Origin: Bacteriovoracales bacterium
GTDB lineage: Bacteria > Bdellovibrionota > Bacteriovoracia > Bacteriovoracales > Bacteriovoracaceae
Reading direction: 5' to 3'
Length of the DNA stretch: 64,000 nt
Assembly: GCA_030149295.1 (NCBI GenBank)
Contig: JASBRV010000101.1
Span: 53,936-117,935 of the forward strand
Each line of letters opens with the position of its first letter. Within the stretch, counting starts at the first letter, position 1. The translations under genes and the position numbers were made by a program. Positions 44,179 to 52,988 of this stretch are shown one piece after another. The notes beneath the pieces are model-generated. The model was given only the letters and a program-made list of their open reading frames with translations, was not told the origin of the DNA and searched no databases.

Positions 44179-45839
44179 GCAATAGTAACATTCCCCTTCC
44201 ACCAACTGGTAATAAGCTAACATGTAAAGGCTGGCATCAAGAAGCGGCCTTAAGATGTCTCCTTAACAACCTCCATCCAGATGTGGCTGAAGACAGAGAA
44301 GAACTCATTGTTTATGGTGGTAATGGAAAGGCTGCCCGAAACCAAAAAGCTCTTAATGACATTATTCGCTCTCTTCAAAATCTAGAAGACAATGAAACGC
44401 TTTTGGTTCAATCAGGGAAACCTGTGGCCGTAATCCCGAGCCATGAAGAGGGACCAAGGGTTCTTATTGCTAACTCTAACTTAGTCCCAGAATGGGCGAA
44501 CTGGGAATACTTTAATAAACTACAAGACGATGGTCTTATGATGTACGGTCAAATGACCGCGGGTAGTTGGATTTATATTGGCACCCAAGGAATCCTTCAA
44601 GGGACTTATGAAACTTTTATGGCGGCAGCAGAAAAGCATTACGGCGAGGGCTCTGACTTAACAGGAAAACTTGCCTTAACCGCAGGTGTCGGTGGAATGG
44701 GCGGAGCACAACCACTTGCCGTTAAAATGGCAGGTGGAGTATGTTTGTGTTGTGATGTTGCAGAGTGGAGAATTAATAAGCGCTTAAAAACTAAATACCT
44801 CGATGTATTAGCTAAGGATTTCGATGAAGCTATTGCTATGGCGCTCAAGGCGAAAGAAGAGAAGAAAGCTATTAGTATTGGCGTCGTTGGAAATGCTGCT
44901 GACTTTTTCCCTTATCTTTTAGATAAAAACATACTTCCTGATCTTGTTACTGATCAAACATCAGCTCATGATCCACTCAATGGCTATCATCCTCATCACC
45001 TAAGTGACGAGGAAAAGGAAAAACTCAAAAAAGAAAATCCTGCAAAATTTATGCAGCTCTCTTATGAAACTATGGCGGTTCACGTAAAGGCCATGCTTGA
45101 GTTTCAAAAGAAAGGGTGTCATGTCTTCGACTATGGAAATAATCTTCGTGCTGGTGCTCAAAAGGCAGGTGTAGAAAATGCCTTTGATTTTCCTGGTTTC
45201 GTTCCAGCCTATATTAGACCTCTTTTTTGTAAAGGCTCCGGTCCCTTTAGGTGGGTCGCTCTTTCTGGTGATCCTGAAGATATAAGGGTAACTGACCAGG
45301 CACTTAAAGAAGCTTTTCCTGAAGATAAAAAACTTATCAACTGGCTTGATAAAGCAGGGGAAATGGTTCAATTTCAAGGTCTTCCATCCAGGATTTGCTG
45401 GTTGAAATACGGCGATCGTGAAAAAGCTGGTTTACTATTTAATAAACTAGTTCGCGATGGAAAAGTGAAAGCACCTATTGTTATTGGACGAGACCATCTT
45501 GATTGTGGAAGTGTTGCCTCTCCTAATAGGGAAACAGAGTCTATGAAAGATGGCTCCGACGCTATCAGTGATTGGCCGATTCTCAATATGGCAATCAATA
45601 CTATGAACGGTGCTTCTTGGACTTCATTTCACCACGGTGGTGGTGTTGGCATGGGATTTAGTCAGCACGCTGGAATGGTTATATGTGCAGATGGCAGTGA
45701 GAGGATGGATAAAAGATTAAGTCGAGTTCTTAATAGCGATCCTGGCATGGGGATTATTCGTCACGCAGACGCTGGCTATGACATTGCTTTAGAAGAAAGA
45801 AAGCGAACTAACATTAAATTTCCAAGTATCGATTCATAA
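44175..45839 (+). CDS. hutU: Urocanate hydratase
   Basis: A 554-residue NAD-dependent enzyme converting urocanate to imidazolonepropionate. [18 protein letters not shown] (171-188) binds NAD, and [11 protein letters not shown] holds the conserved active-site Cys. Family length is normal. Its stop is directly followed by the hutI start, with no gap. Confidence 0.96.
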   Translation: MSNSNIPLPPTGNKLTCKGWHQEAALRCLLNNLHPDVAEDREELIVYGGNGKAARNQKALNDIIRSLQNLEDNETLLVQSGKPVAVIPSHEEGPRVLIANSNLVPEWANWEYFNKLQDDGLMMYGQMTAGSWIYIGTQGILQGTYETFMAAAEKHYGEGSDLTGKLALTAGVGGMGGAQPLAVKMAGGVCLCCDVAEWRINKRLKTKYLDVLAKDFDEAIAMALKAKEEKKAISIGVVGNAADFFPYLLDKNILPDLVTDQTSAHDPLNGYHPHHLSDEEKEKLKKENPAKFMQLSYETMAVHVKAMLEFQKKGCHVFDYGNNLRAGAQKAGVENAFDFPGFVPAYIRPLFCKGSGPFRWVALSGDPEDIRVTDQALKEAFPEDKKLINWLDKAGEMVQFQGLPSRICWLKYGDREKAGLLFNKLVRDGKVKAPIVIGRDHLDCGSVASPNRETESMKDGSDAISDWPILNMAINTMNGASWTSFHHGGGVGMGFSQHAGMVICADGSERMDKRLSRVLNSDPGMGIIRHADAGYDIALEERKRTNIKFPSIDS

Positions 45840-47072
45840 ATGAAGGGAATTAAAAATCTCAGTCAAATCATTACCCTAGAGGGTGTACATAAAAAAGGTG
45901 GAAGAAGACCGCTTAGAGGTGACCTTTGTATCATTGAAAATGGGTCAATTGTTTTTGATGAAGATAAAATTTTATGGGTTGGGTCTCAGAAAAATATACC
46001 CAAAGAATATGAAAACATTCCCTTTATAGATGGTTCAGGTCACATTCTCACTCCTGAGGTCGTTGATAGCCACACCCATTTAGTATTTGGAGGCAATAGG
46101 GCAAGAGAATATGGTATGAGATTAGATGGTGCTGATTATCAAGAAATTGCCAACGCCGGGGGAGGAATTCTTTCCTCCATGAAGATGACCAATGAAGCGT
46201 CTTTTAATGAGCTTTTTGAGAGTGCGAAAGAGCGAATAAAAAAGATTCATTCATACGGAGTTGGGACTATCGAAATCAAGAGTGGCTATGGTCTTAATAT
46301 TGAAAAAGAAATTGAATGCTCCCGAGTGATAAAAAAACTAAAGGAATTTTTCTCTCCTCAAATTCAAATATTTTCAACCTTTATGCCCGCTCACGCTATT
46401 CCTAAGACATGGTCTTCCCCTCAAAAATATATGGAAGATGTGGTTTACCCTGCAACAGAACAAGCTGCCAAAGAGAAGCTTTTTGACGCCATCGATATTT
46501 TCCATGAAGAAGGATACTTTGGTTCAAAGATCACAAAAGAATACCTCGAGTGGTGCCAATCAAAAGACTTTGCTATTAAAATGCATGTCGATGAATTTAA
46601 TGACAATGGTGGAGCCGAGATGGCCCATAACTATAAAGCACTTAGCGCAGACCACCTTTTATGTGTTGGAAAACGTGGCATAAAGGCTTTATCTAAGAGC
46701 GATACCATTGCGACGATTTTGCCAGGAACAGGATTCTTTTTGGGGAAAAACCAAGCTCCCGCAAAAGAGCTTATCGAACAGGGAGCTAAGCTATCAATCG
46801 CCTCTGATTACAATCCTGGTAGTTGTCATTGTGACAACTTAATCCTCATAGCTAGCTTAGCCGCCCCTCAGCTAAAACTTAATCTGGCCGAGGTCTGGAC
46901 GGGCATTACCTACAACGCCGCTGCATCTCTAGGGCTAACTAAACAGGGTGTTCTCGTTAAGGGCTTTCGCCCTCGATTCAGTCTTTTTAGAGCGAAAATT
47001 ATTGATGAAATTACCTATAATTGGGGACATAACCTTGCAAATTCCGATCTTTTAGCTCAAGCTTTCTCTTAA
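45840..47072 (+). CDS. hutI: Imidazolonepropionase
   Basis: A 410-residue amidohydrolase that opens imidazolonepropionate to formiminoglutamate. DSHTHLVFGG gives the metal-binding histidines, IEIKSGYGL and KMHVDEFND the substrate and metal residues, and ASDYNPGSCH the later Asp. It begins at the base after the hutU stop. No formiminoglutamate-degrading gene (hutG or hutF) follows; the pathway must finish elsewhere. Confidence 0.96.
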   Translation: MKGIKNLSQIITLEGVHKKGGRRPLRGDLCIIENGSIVFDEDKILWVGSQKNIPKEYENIPFIDGSGHILTPEVVDSHTHLVFGGNRAREYGMRLDGADYQEIANAGGGILSSMKMTNEASFNELFESAKERIKKIHSYGVGTIEIKSGYGLNIEKEIECSRVIKKLKEFFSPQIQIFSTFMPAHAIPKTWSSPQKYMEDVVYPATEQAAKEKLFDAIDIFHEEGYFGSKITKEYLEWCQSKDFAIKMHVDEFNDNGGAEMAHNYKALSADHLLCVGKRGIKALSKSDTIATILPGTGFFLGKNQAPAKELIEQGAKLSIASDYNPGSCHCDNLILIASLAAPQLKLNLAEVWTGITYNAAASLGLTKQGVLVKGFRPRFSLFRAKIIDEITYNWGHNLANSDLLAQAFS

Positions 47073-47090
47073 TACACCGATAAGACCCTC

Positions 47091-47495
47091 ATGAAGAGTC
47101 TTTTTATTTTTACATTATTCTTTCTCTTTTCTTGTGGGCAGGATCTAAGTAGCCTGGGTAGGGGAAATAGCGGAAGAGCTTCTTCTAATAGCCAATCGCC
47201 ACTAATGTGCAGTTGTAGTGACAATAAAGACTATGTTTGTGGTACGAGCGGTGAACTTTCTATGACTTTTTTAAACGCCTGCATTGCTCAATGTAATGGC
47301 TTTTCTTATACCGAAGGCGCATGTCAGGCGGGTGAGGAAACTGCTTCTTGCAATCCTGAAATAAAAGATGTCTGCGGTCAACCCGCCTGTGCAGATCCAA
47401 ACAACTGTCCCTCGCCTGGAATATATAACGATCAATGTTCACTTGTGAATTCTGGTGCTACCCAGCTTGATATGAGTGAATGCGTATCACCTTAG
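47091..47495 (+). CDS. Lipoprotein with Kazal-like protease-inhibitor domain
   Basis: A 134-residue lipoprotein (lipobox LFSC, Cys15). Cysteines 40, 42, 50, 64, 68 and 78 around YVCGTSGELSMTFLNAC give the six-cysteine spacing of Kazal domains, which inhibit serine proteases. The second half (about residues 86-132) has further cysteines in a Kazal-like but degenerate pattern. It would be exported and lipid-anchored, perhaps at the surface. No ribosome site is obvious. It may be read through from hutI, 18 bases upstream. Its end overlaps the convergent thioredoxin-like gene by nine bases. Confidence 0.65.
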   Translation: MKSLFIFTLFFLFSCGQDLSSLGRGNSGRASSNSQSPLMCSCSDNKDYVCGTSGELSMTFLNACIAQCNGFSYTEGACQAGEETASCNPEIKDVCGQPACADPNNCPSPGIYNDQCSLVNSGATQLDMSECVSP

Positions 47496-48047
47496 CCATT
47501 TCTCAACATTATCGAGAAACTCCCCTGACATAAAGTCTTTTGAACCTTGGGAAACTTCTTTTACTTTTCCATCGTGAAAAACTATCGAAACAGGGATAGC
47601 ATTTACAAGAAAGTCATTTATGTAATCCCCTTTTGAGTCAAGGACTATTGGAAAGTTTAATTTATATTTTTCAATGGTTTTTTTTACGTCTTTCAAATCA
47701 CTTTTTTCATCTGTATTTATGCCAACGACTAAGACATCTTTATTTTTAAACTTTTCGTTAAAACTCACCAAAGAAGGAAACTCTTCTAAACAAGGTGTAC
47801 ACCAGCTTGCCCAAAAATTAAGGATGACCACTTTAGGCATGCCTTTTTCAGGAACAGTCTTCCCATCTATGGTCTTGCCTTTAAAGGATTTTAAAACTTT
47901 TTCATAATGAGAGTTTAGCTTTTCAGTTTTTGTTGCAGATGTTGCAGTTGGATCACCAAATTTAAAGACACCCTGACTTACCAGATAAAAAGATAGACCA
48001 AAGATTGCTATAAATATGGGGATGTATTTCTTCATTGTACTGAGCAT
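47487..48047 (-). CDS. TlpA/ResA-like membrane-anchored thioredoxin
   Basis: A 186-residue protein with an N-terminal membrane anchor (YIPIFIAIFGLSFYLVS) and a thioredoxin fold carrying NFWASWCTPCLEEFP, the redox-active WCxxC, then GINTDEKSDLKDV and PVSIVFHDGKV with the cis-Pro. The family reduces or exchanges disulfides outside the inner membrane, for example in cytochrome c maturation. ATG 48047 or 48035 may be used; neither has a clear ribosome site. No partner gene is adjacent. Confidence 0.85.
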   Translation of the reverse strand: MLSTMKKYIPIFIAIFGLSFYLVSQGVFKFGDPTATSATKTEKLNSHYEKVLKSFKGKTIDGKTVPEKGMPKVVILNFWASWCTPCLEEFPSLVSFNEKFKNKDVLVVGINTDEKSDLKDVKKTIEKYKLNFPIVLDSKGDYINDFLVNAIPVSIVFHDGKVKEVSQGSKDFMSGEFLDNVEKWLR

Positions 48048-48096
48048 TTAAACATTTATAATTAAAGGCAGTAATATTAAGCCTAAGGTTAGTTAT

Positions 48097-48336
48097 ATGT
48101 CATTATTCAGTTTAAAGCATATCAGGCAAAAATTTCAAACAAAAATGGTCAAATTAGGCAGAAAGGTAAAAAACGAACAGGGGCAATCCTTCATTGAGTT
48201 TCTTTTCTTACTTCTTATTCTTATGGGCCTCTCCATAGCCATGGTGACCGGCTTTAATGGAAGTGTGGGGGAACGCTGGAAGGCCATCGTCAATGCTATT
48301 GCCATACCAAATGACACCGATAATTTTGAACTTTAA
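48097..48336 (+). CDS. Pilin/TadE-like small protein with prepilin cleavage motif
   Basis: A 79-residue protein with a basic 29-residue leader, then QGQSFIEF leading into a hydrophobic helix. Gly29 followed by Gln, with Glu at position +5 of the mature part, is the prepilin-peptidase site; the helix continues as FLFLLLILMGLSIAMV, as in Flp/TadE pilins. The mature C-terminus is short. AAGG precedes ATG 48097. It is ten bases upstream of glpK and has no other pilus gene nearby. Confidence 0.6.
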   Translation: MSLFSLKHIRQKFQTKMVKLGRKVKNEQGQSFIEFLFLLLILMGLSIAMVTGFNGSVGERWKAIVNAIAIPNDTDNFEL

Positions 48337-48345
48337 GGAATCTTT

Positions 48346-49824
48346 ATGACTGCAATACTTGCTATCGACCAAGGAACCACTGGAACAACCGCAGCCCTCA
48401 TTGACAGTAAAACACTGGACCTTCTCGGTAAGGTAAATAAAGAGTTTCCTCAAATATTTCCCAAACCAGGATGGGTAGAACATAACTTAGAAAATATTTG
48501 GGCCACCGTAGCTACAACAATTACTGAGGTATTAACCAAGTGCGACCTTAGTGTTCACGATATTGCAGCAATCGGCATCACCAATCAGAGAGAAACAACT
48601 TGCTCATTTAATAAAGAAGGCAAACCGCTAAATAATGCAATAGTCTGGCAAGATAGAAGAACGCAAGGTTTTTGTAATGAAAATAAGCCAAAATACGAAA
48701 AACTTCTAAAGGAAAAAACCGGTCTCCCTCTCGACCCCTACTTCAGTGGCACCAAAATGAAATGGCTCATTGAGAATATCGATTCTATTAGAAGCGGACT
48801 GTCTAAAAATGACTCCCTTTTTGGCACAATAGACACCTTTCTCATTTATAAACTTTCAGGGTGTGAATCTTTTGTAACCGAAGCTAGTAATGCCTCACGA
48901 ACCCTTCTCTATAATCTAGATAAGGGAGAATGGGATGATGAACTACTTAAGATTTTTAATATCCCCAAAGAGAGTCTTCCATCCATAAAATCCTCCTTTG
49001 GAAACTTTGGACAAACCAAAGGATTATCCTTTTTACCTGATGGCATCCCCATCACGGGCTGCCTTGGTGATCAACAGGCCGCCCTTTTTGGCCAAGCTGG
49101 TATTCAAAAGGGCATGAGTAAATGTACTTATGGCACAGGAGCTTTTTATCTTCTTAATACCGGCGATGAGCTTATCCATTCAAAAAATGGTCTTCTTACG
49201 ACTGTGGCTTATAGAGAAAATGGAAAAGACTATTTCGCACTCGAAGGAAGCTGCTATATAGCCGGTGCTGCTGTTCAATACCTAAGAGACAACCTCACTT
49301 TCATAGGAAAGGCCTCTGAAGTAGAGGACTTAGCAAAACAAGCTACAGATGAAACTATGGAAAATATTCTTTTCCTACCTTTTTTCACAGGCCTTGGTAG
49401 CCCTTACTGGGTTAGTGAAGCCAAAGGCGCCATTTTGGGCATTACAAGAGACACGGGAAAGAATCAAATTGCTCGTTCATGCCTTGAGGGAATTGCGTTA
49501 AGTATTAATGACTTAAAAGAAAGCTTTGAAAAAGATAGTGGAATTATTACGAAAGAGCTTCGCGTCGATGGTGGTGCCGTTGTTAATGATTATCTTATGG
49601 AGTTGCAGGCAAGCATGAATAATACAATAATTATTCGTCCTGAAGTGATAGAAACAACGGCTTTTGGTGCAGCCTGCGCCGCAGGTATCGGAGCTAAGCT
49701 TTTTTCTAAAGAAGAAATGGCACAAAAGTGGAAAGAAAATAAGCAGTTTTCGCCGAAACAAAGTGAATATTTCTCTCGCAAGAAAACCCAATGGAAAGAA
49801 GCGATTAAGAAGCTCTATCTTTAA
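48346..49824 (+). CDS. glpK: Glycerol kinase
   Basis: A 492-residue sugar kinase of the FGGY family: AIDQGTTGTTAALID at the N-terminus, IGITNQRETTC, WQDRRT, and TYGTGAFYLLNTG and RVDGGAVVND later. It phosphorylates glycerol to glycerol-3-phosphate. TAAGGA precedes ATG 48346. No glpF or glpD is adjacent. Its end overlaps radA (convergent) by 20 bases. Confidence 0.95.
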   Translation: MTAILAIDQGTTGTTAALIDSKTLDLLGKVNKEFPQIFPKPGWVEHNLENIWATVATTITEVLTKCDLSVHDIAAIGITNQRETTCSFNKEGKPLNNAIVWQDRRTQGFCNENKPKYEKLLKEKTGLPLDPYFSGTKMKWLIENIDSIRSGLSKNDSLFGTIDTFLIYKLSGCESFVTEASNASRTLLYNLDKGEWDDELLKIFNIPKESLPSIKSSFGNFGQTKGLSFLPDGIPITGCLGDQQAALFGQAGIQKGMSKCTYGTGAFYLLNTGDELIHSKNGLLTTVAYRENGKDYFALEGSCYIAGAAVQYLRDNLTFIGKASEVEDLAKQATDETMENILFLPFFTGLGSPYWVSEAKGAILGITRDTGKNQIARSCLEGIALSINDLKESFEKDSGIITKELRVDGGAVVNDYLMELQASMNNTIIIRPEVIETTAFGAACAAGIGAKLFSKEEMAQKWKENKQFSPKQSEYFSRKKTQWKEAIKKLYL

Positions 49825-51091
49825 ACAAAAGATCTAACTCGGTTAGATCATTAACTTCATTTAATTCATTAATCTGGTTTTTTTTGGTAGTAAATTTTCT
49901 TTTTAAAGCTCCTGTAAGCAGAACCTCCCCGCTAAATAAATTTTTTGAAACCATGGCCTTGTTTTTATAACTTGATAATATTGAGCAACAAATCGCCAAA
50001 TCCAAGTCTCTTGTTTTCAATTTTAAATTTCCACTTAAACGAACGTAGATATCATGATCCGAAAGAGAAATCTTTAATGAACGCTCCATTATAGCTATTA
50101 AAATATGGACCTTATTAATCTCAAGCCCGTCTGCCACCCTTTTTCCAATACCAAACGGGTTTTTAGTGACAAGACTTTGGACTTCAAAAAGATGAGGACG
50201 CGAGCCATTTAAAGCCAGCCCATAGCTTTGTCCAATTACATGTTCTTTAATGTCTATGTTTTTAAATTCTTCCTCCCATGTATAACTTTCTAACCCATTG
50301 TCCTTCATTTTAAAAACTGCTATCTCACCTGTTTTCCCGAATCTATTTTTATTAGCCGTAATACTTCTAATATTAGATTTCTCTCCATTTTTAAAATACA
50401 TCACAACATCCACCATGTGCTCGAGTACCTTTGGTCCCGCAATGCTTCCACTCTTCGAAATATGACCTATAACAATACAAGAGATATTTCTTTCCTTTAG
50501 TTCTGTTAAAAGATTTTGGGTTATCTCTTTCACTTGACCAACACCTCCAGGCATTGAATCCATCTCTGGTGAAAGCATCGTCTGAATAGAGTCAATAATT
50601 ACGAAGCTAGCATTAAGGCTTTTGATTTCTGCAATAACTTTTCTAATATCTGTTTCCGCCAAAAAGCGGACATGACTTCCTTTAACCTTTAGGCGCTTTG
50701 CCCTTAAACTTATTTGTGCTAACGACTCTTCTCCTGAAACATAGAGAATATTTTCATTGGCGTTCTTTATAGTGATGCGCTTTAACAACTCTAAAATGAG
50801 GGTCGACTTGCCAACACCCGGCTCCCCGGCTAGCAAGGAAAATGATCCCTGCACAAGACCTCCACCCAGCACCTTCTCAAATTCTGGCCAATTAAGTGGA
50901 TGATATAACATCCTCCCATTTTTAGACGAGGTTTCTAAAATATCGTCTACTGTTTGAGATAAAAGTGCTTTTTTGGGGTTGTACTCAGACTTTGAAACAA
51001 AAGAATTCCACTCTTTACATGCAGGACATTTACCAACCCATTTTTTAGTTACCTTTTCACACGAAATACAAATGAAGGATATCTTGTTCAA
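49805..51091 (-). CDS. radA: DNA repair protein RadA
   Basis: A 428-residue RecA-like branch-migration helicase: an N-terminal zinc finger (Cys8, 11, 22, 25), Walker A GEPGVGKSTL, the family motif NKNRFG, and a C-terminal Lon-protease-like domain. It processes recombination intermediates. The start is TTG 51091, five bases after a strong GAGGAG within the last codons of ligA, so it is translated with ligA. Confidence 0.94.
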   Translation of the reverse strand: MNKISFICISCEKVTKKWVGKCPACKEWNSFVSKSEYNPKKALLSQTVDDILETSSKNGRMLYHPLNWPEFEKVLGGGLVQGSFSLLAGEPGVGKSTLILELLKRITIKNANENILYVSGEESLAQISLRAKRLKVKGSHVRFLAETDIRKVIAEIKSLNASFVIIDSIQTMLSPEMDSMPGGVGQVKEITQNLLTELKERNISCIVIGHISKSGSIAGPKVLEHMVDVVMYFKNGEKSNIRSITANKNRFGKTGEIAVFKMKDNGLESYTWEEEFKNIDIKEHVIGQSYGLALNGSRPHLFEVQSLVTKNPFGIGKRVADGLEINKVHILIAIMERSLKISLSDHDIYVRLSGNLKLKTRDLDLAICCSILSSYKNKAMVSKNLFSGEVLLTGALKRKFTTKKNQINELNEVNDLTELDLLFKDRAS

Positions 51092-51093
51092 CC

Positions 51094-52980
51094 TTACTCC
51101 TCTATTAAGTTGAACAAATCCTCCTCTGTAATTATGGAAATTCCAAGTGTTGTTGCTTTTTTAAATTTTGAGCTAGATGAATTCTCTTCGTTGGTAAGCA
51201 AGAAGTCTGTATTCTTTGAGACAGAGCCGACAACAATACCACCACTTTCCCTAATGGCCTTTTCAATATCTGAGCGTTTTCTACTTAAAGTACCTGTTAT
51301 ACAGATTTTCTTTAAACTGATTTTTGTGTCGCTTTTTATGGAAGTTTCTTTGAATTCAAACCCATATTTTTCTAGCTTTTCTATTAAGGGAATTTTTTCT
51401 TGTAGACTTCTGTGAAATTCGGTAGCTGATTTCTCAGCAAATCCCTCGATATTCATTAACTGTTCTACTGTTAAAGATTTTACTTTTTCTAAAGTATTAA
51501 ATCCTGCTAAAACAACCTTTTCACATTTATTAAATGCTCCCCCCTGAATCCCTAAAGAACCTAGAAAGGTTGTTAATGTCACATTTTTTGATTTCTCTAT
51601 GGACTCAATCAACTTATTAGCTAGTTTATCTTTCACTTTATCAAGTTTGAGAAGCTCTTCTTTTTCGAGCTTATATAAATCCACAATATCATGAACTAAG
51701 CCTACTTTTATGAGTTCTTCCAGTCTTTTAGAACTTAGGTCATCAATACCAATTTTAGAGATAAAATTTAGAATTTGCTCCTTAAGCTGAGCAGGGCAAG
51801 AGCTATTTTTACAAAATAGTCTTATATCATCTACCGTTGTTTTTTTATCACAAGATGGACACACCTTAGGAGTTTCAAACTCACCAGCAGCAGATTCAAT
51901 AACCTCGAGAAACTTTGGTATAACTTCGCCACTTCTAATGATTTTTATTTTATCATCTTTTTTCAGGTTATATTGTCTAACCATTCCATAATTATGAAGG
52001 GTCACTCTTGAAATCTTTGCACCAGATAAATCGACTGGTTTTACGTTTGCTATGGGAGTTAAAATACCATTTCGTGAAACCTGCCAACTTATCGAATTTA
52101 TTTTTGTCTCTTTAGCTTCGCCCTCAAACTTAAAGGCCATTTTAAACCTAGGGTGGTGTGATGTGCTTCCAAGTTCTTCATGAAGATTTAAATCATTAAA
52201 GCTAAAGACCAAACCATCAATTTGGTATTCTCCTTCACTCATGAATACTTGAGCTTCTTTTAATCGCTTTTCAATATCTTTTTTATCTCTATGAACAATT
52301 ATTTCTTCAGGAGAAAAACCAAGAGAAGTCAGGTAATTCTCTTTATCACTCTCTCGCTTTAGTTGTTTTTTCTCTTCTATACAATCAAATGCTTTAAATT
52401 GTATAAAGCGGCAAAACTCAATATTTTCTTTTCTCCCGATCAGGCCTGCTACAATATTTCTTTGAGATGTTGGTTTTTCAAAACCCGCCTTTTCCATTTC
52501 CTCACTTAAATGAAAAAAGTCTTCCTCTGTACAAAACAGTTCTCCCCGAACTTCGAATTTATTCTGGTTTTTAATTTGCGATGGAATTCCCTTCATCCAA
52601 AAAGCTTTATCCGTAATATTTTCTCCAACCGAACCATCACCTCTTGTTTTAGCTAAAGAAAGTTTTCCCTTTTCATAAACTAAAGAGCAACTTACACCAT
52701 CTATTTTTAACGTAGATACGATTTCACCTTCACCCTTCCAGCTTAAAAGCTCATTTAACTTATAAGTTTTATTGAGTGATAGCATTTTAGTATCGTGCTT
52801 TACTTTGTTAGAGCCCTTAGGAGAAGCCCCAATTAGACTTAAGGCATAGCTTTCGGGATCTATCTCCCTGAGTTCGTCCTCTAACTTATCGTATTGTGCA
52901 TCTGGTATTTCGGGGTTGCCTTGATAGTACCTAGCTTTATGGTACTTAATTAGTTCCTCAAGCTCTTCTTTTCTTTTCAT
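51094..52980 (-). CDS. ligA: NAD-dependent DNA ligase
   Basis: A 628-residue enzyme, slightly short for LigA. Domain order is the Ia domain (YHKARYYQGNPEIPDAQYDKL), adenylation domain with TLKIDGVSC (Lys nucleophile), OB fold, Cys4 zinc finger (CPSCDKK to CKNSSCPAQ), helix-hairpin-helix repeats, and a BRCT domain ending LFNLIEE. It seals nicks in replication. ATG 52980 was chosen over TTG 52992, which overlaps the preceding stop. Confidence 0.95.
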   Translation of the reverse strand: MKRKEELEELIKYHKARYYQGNPEIPDAQYDKLEDELREIDPESYALSLIGASPKGSNKVKHDTKMLSLNKTYKLNELLSWKGEGEIVSTLKIDGVSCSLVYEKGKLSLAKTRGDGSVGENITDKAFWMKGIPSQIKNQNKFEVRGELFCTEEDFFHLSEEMEKAGFEKPTSQRNIVAGLIGRKENIEFCRFIQFKAFDCIEEKKQLKRESDKENYLTSLGFSPEEIIVHRDKKDIEKRLKEAQVFMSEGEYQIDGLVFSFNDLNLHEELGSTSHHPRFKMAFKFEGEAKETKINSISWQVSRNGILTPIANVKPVDLSGAKISRVTLHNYGMVRQYNLKKDDKIKIIRSGEVIPKFLEVIESAAGEFETPKVCPSCDKKTTVDDIRLFCKNSSCPAQLKEQILNFISKIGIDDLSSKRLEELIKVGLVHDIVDLYKLEKEELLKLDKVKDKLANKLIESIEKSKNVTLTTFLGSLGIQGGAFNKCEKVVLAGFNTLEKVKSLTVEQLMNIEGFAEKSATEFHRSLQEKIPLIEKLEKYGFEFKETSIKSDTKISLKKICITGTLSRKRSDIEKAIRESGGIVVGSVSKNTDFLLTNEENSSSSKFKKATTLGISIITEEDLFNLIEE

Positions 52981-52988
52981 TGGTGATC

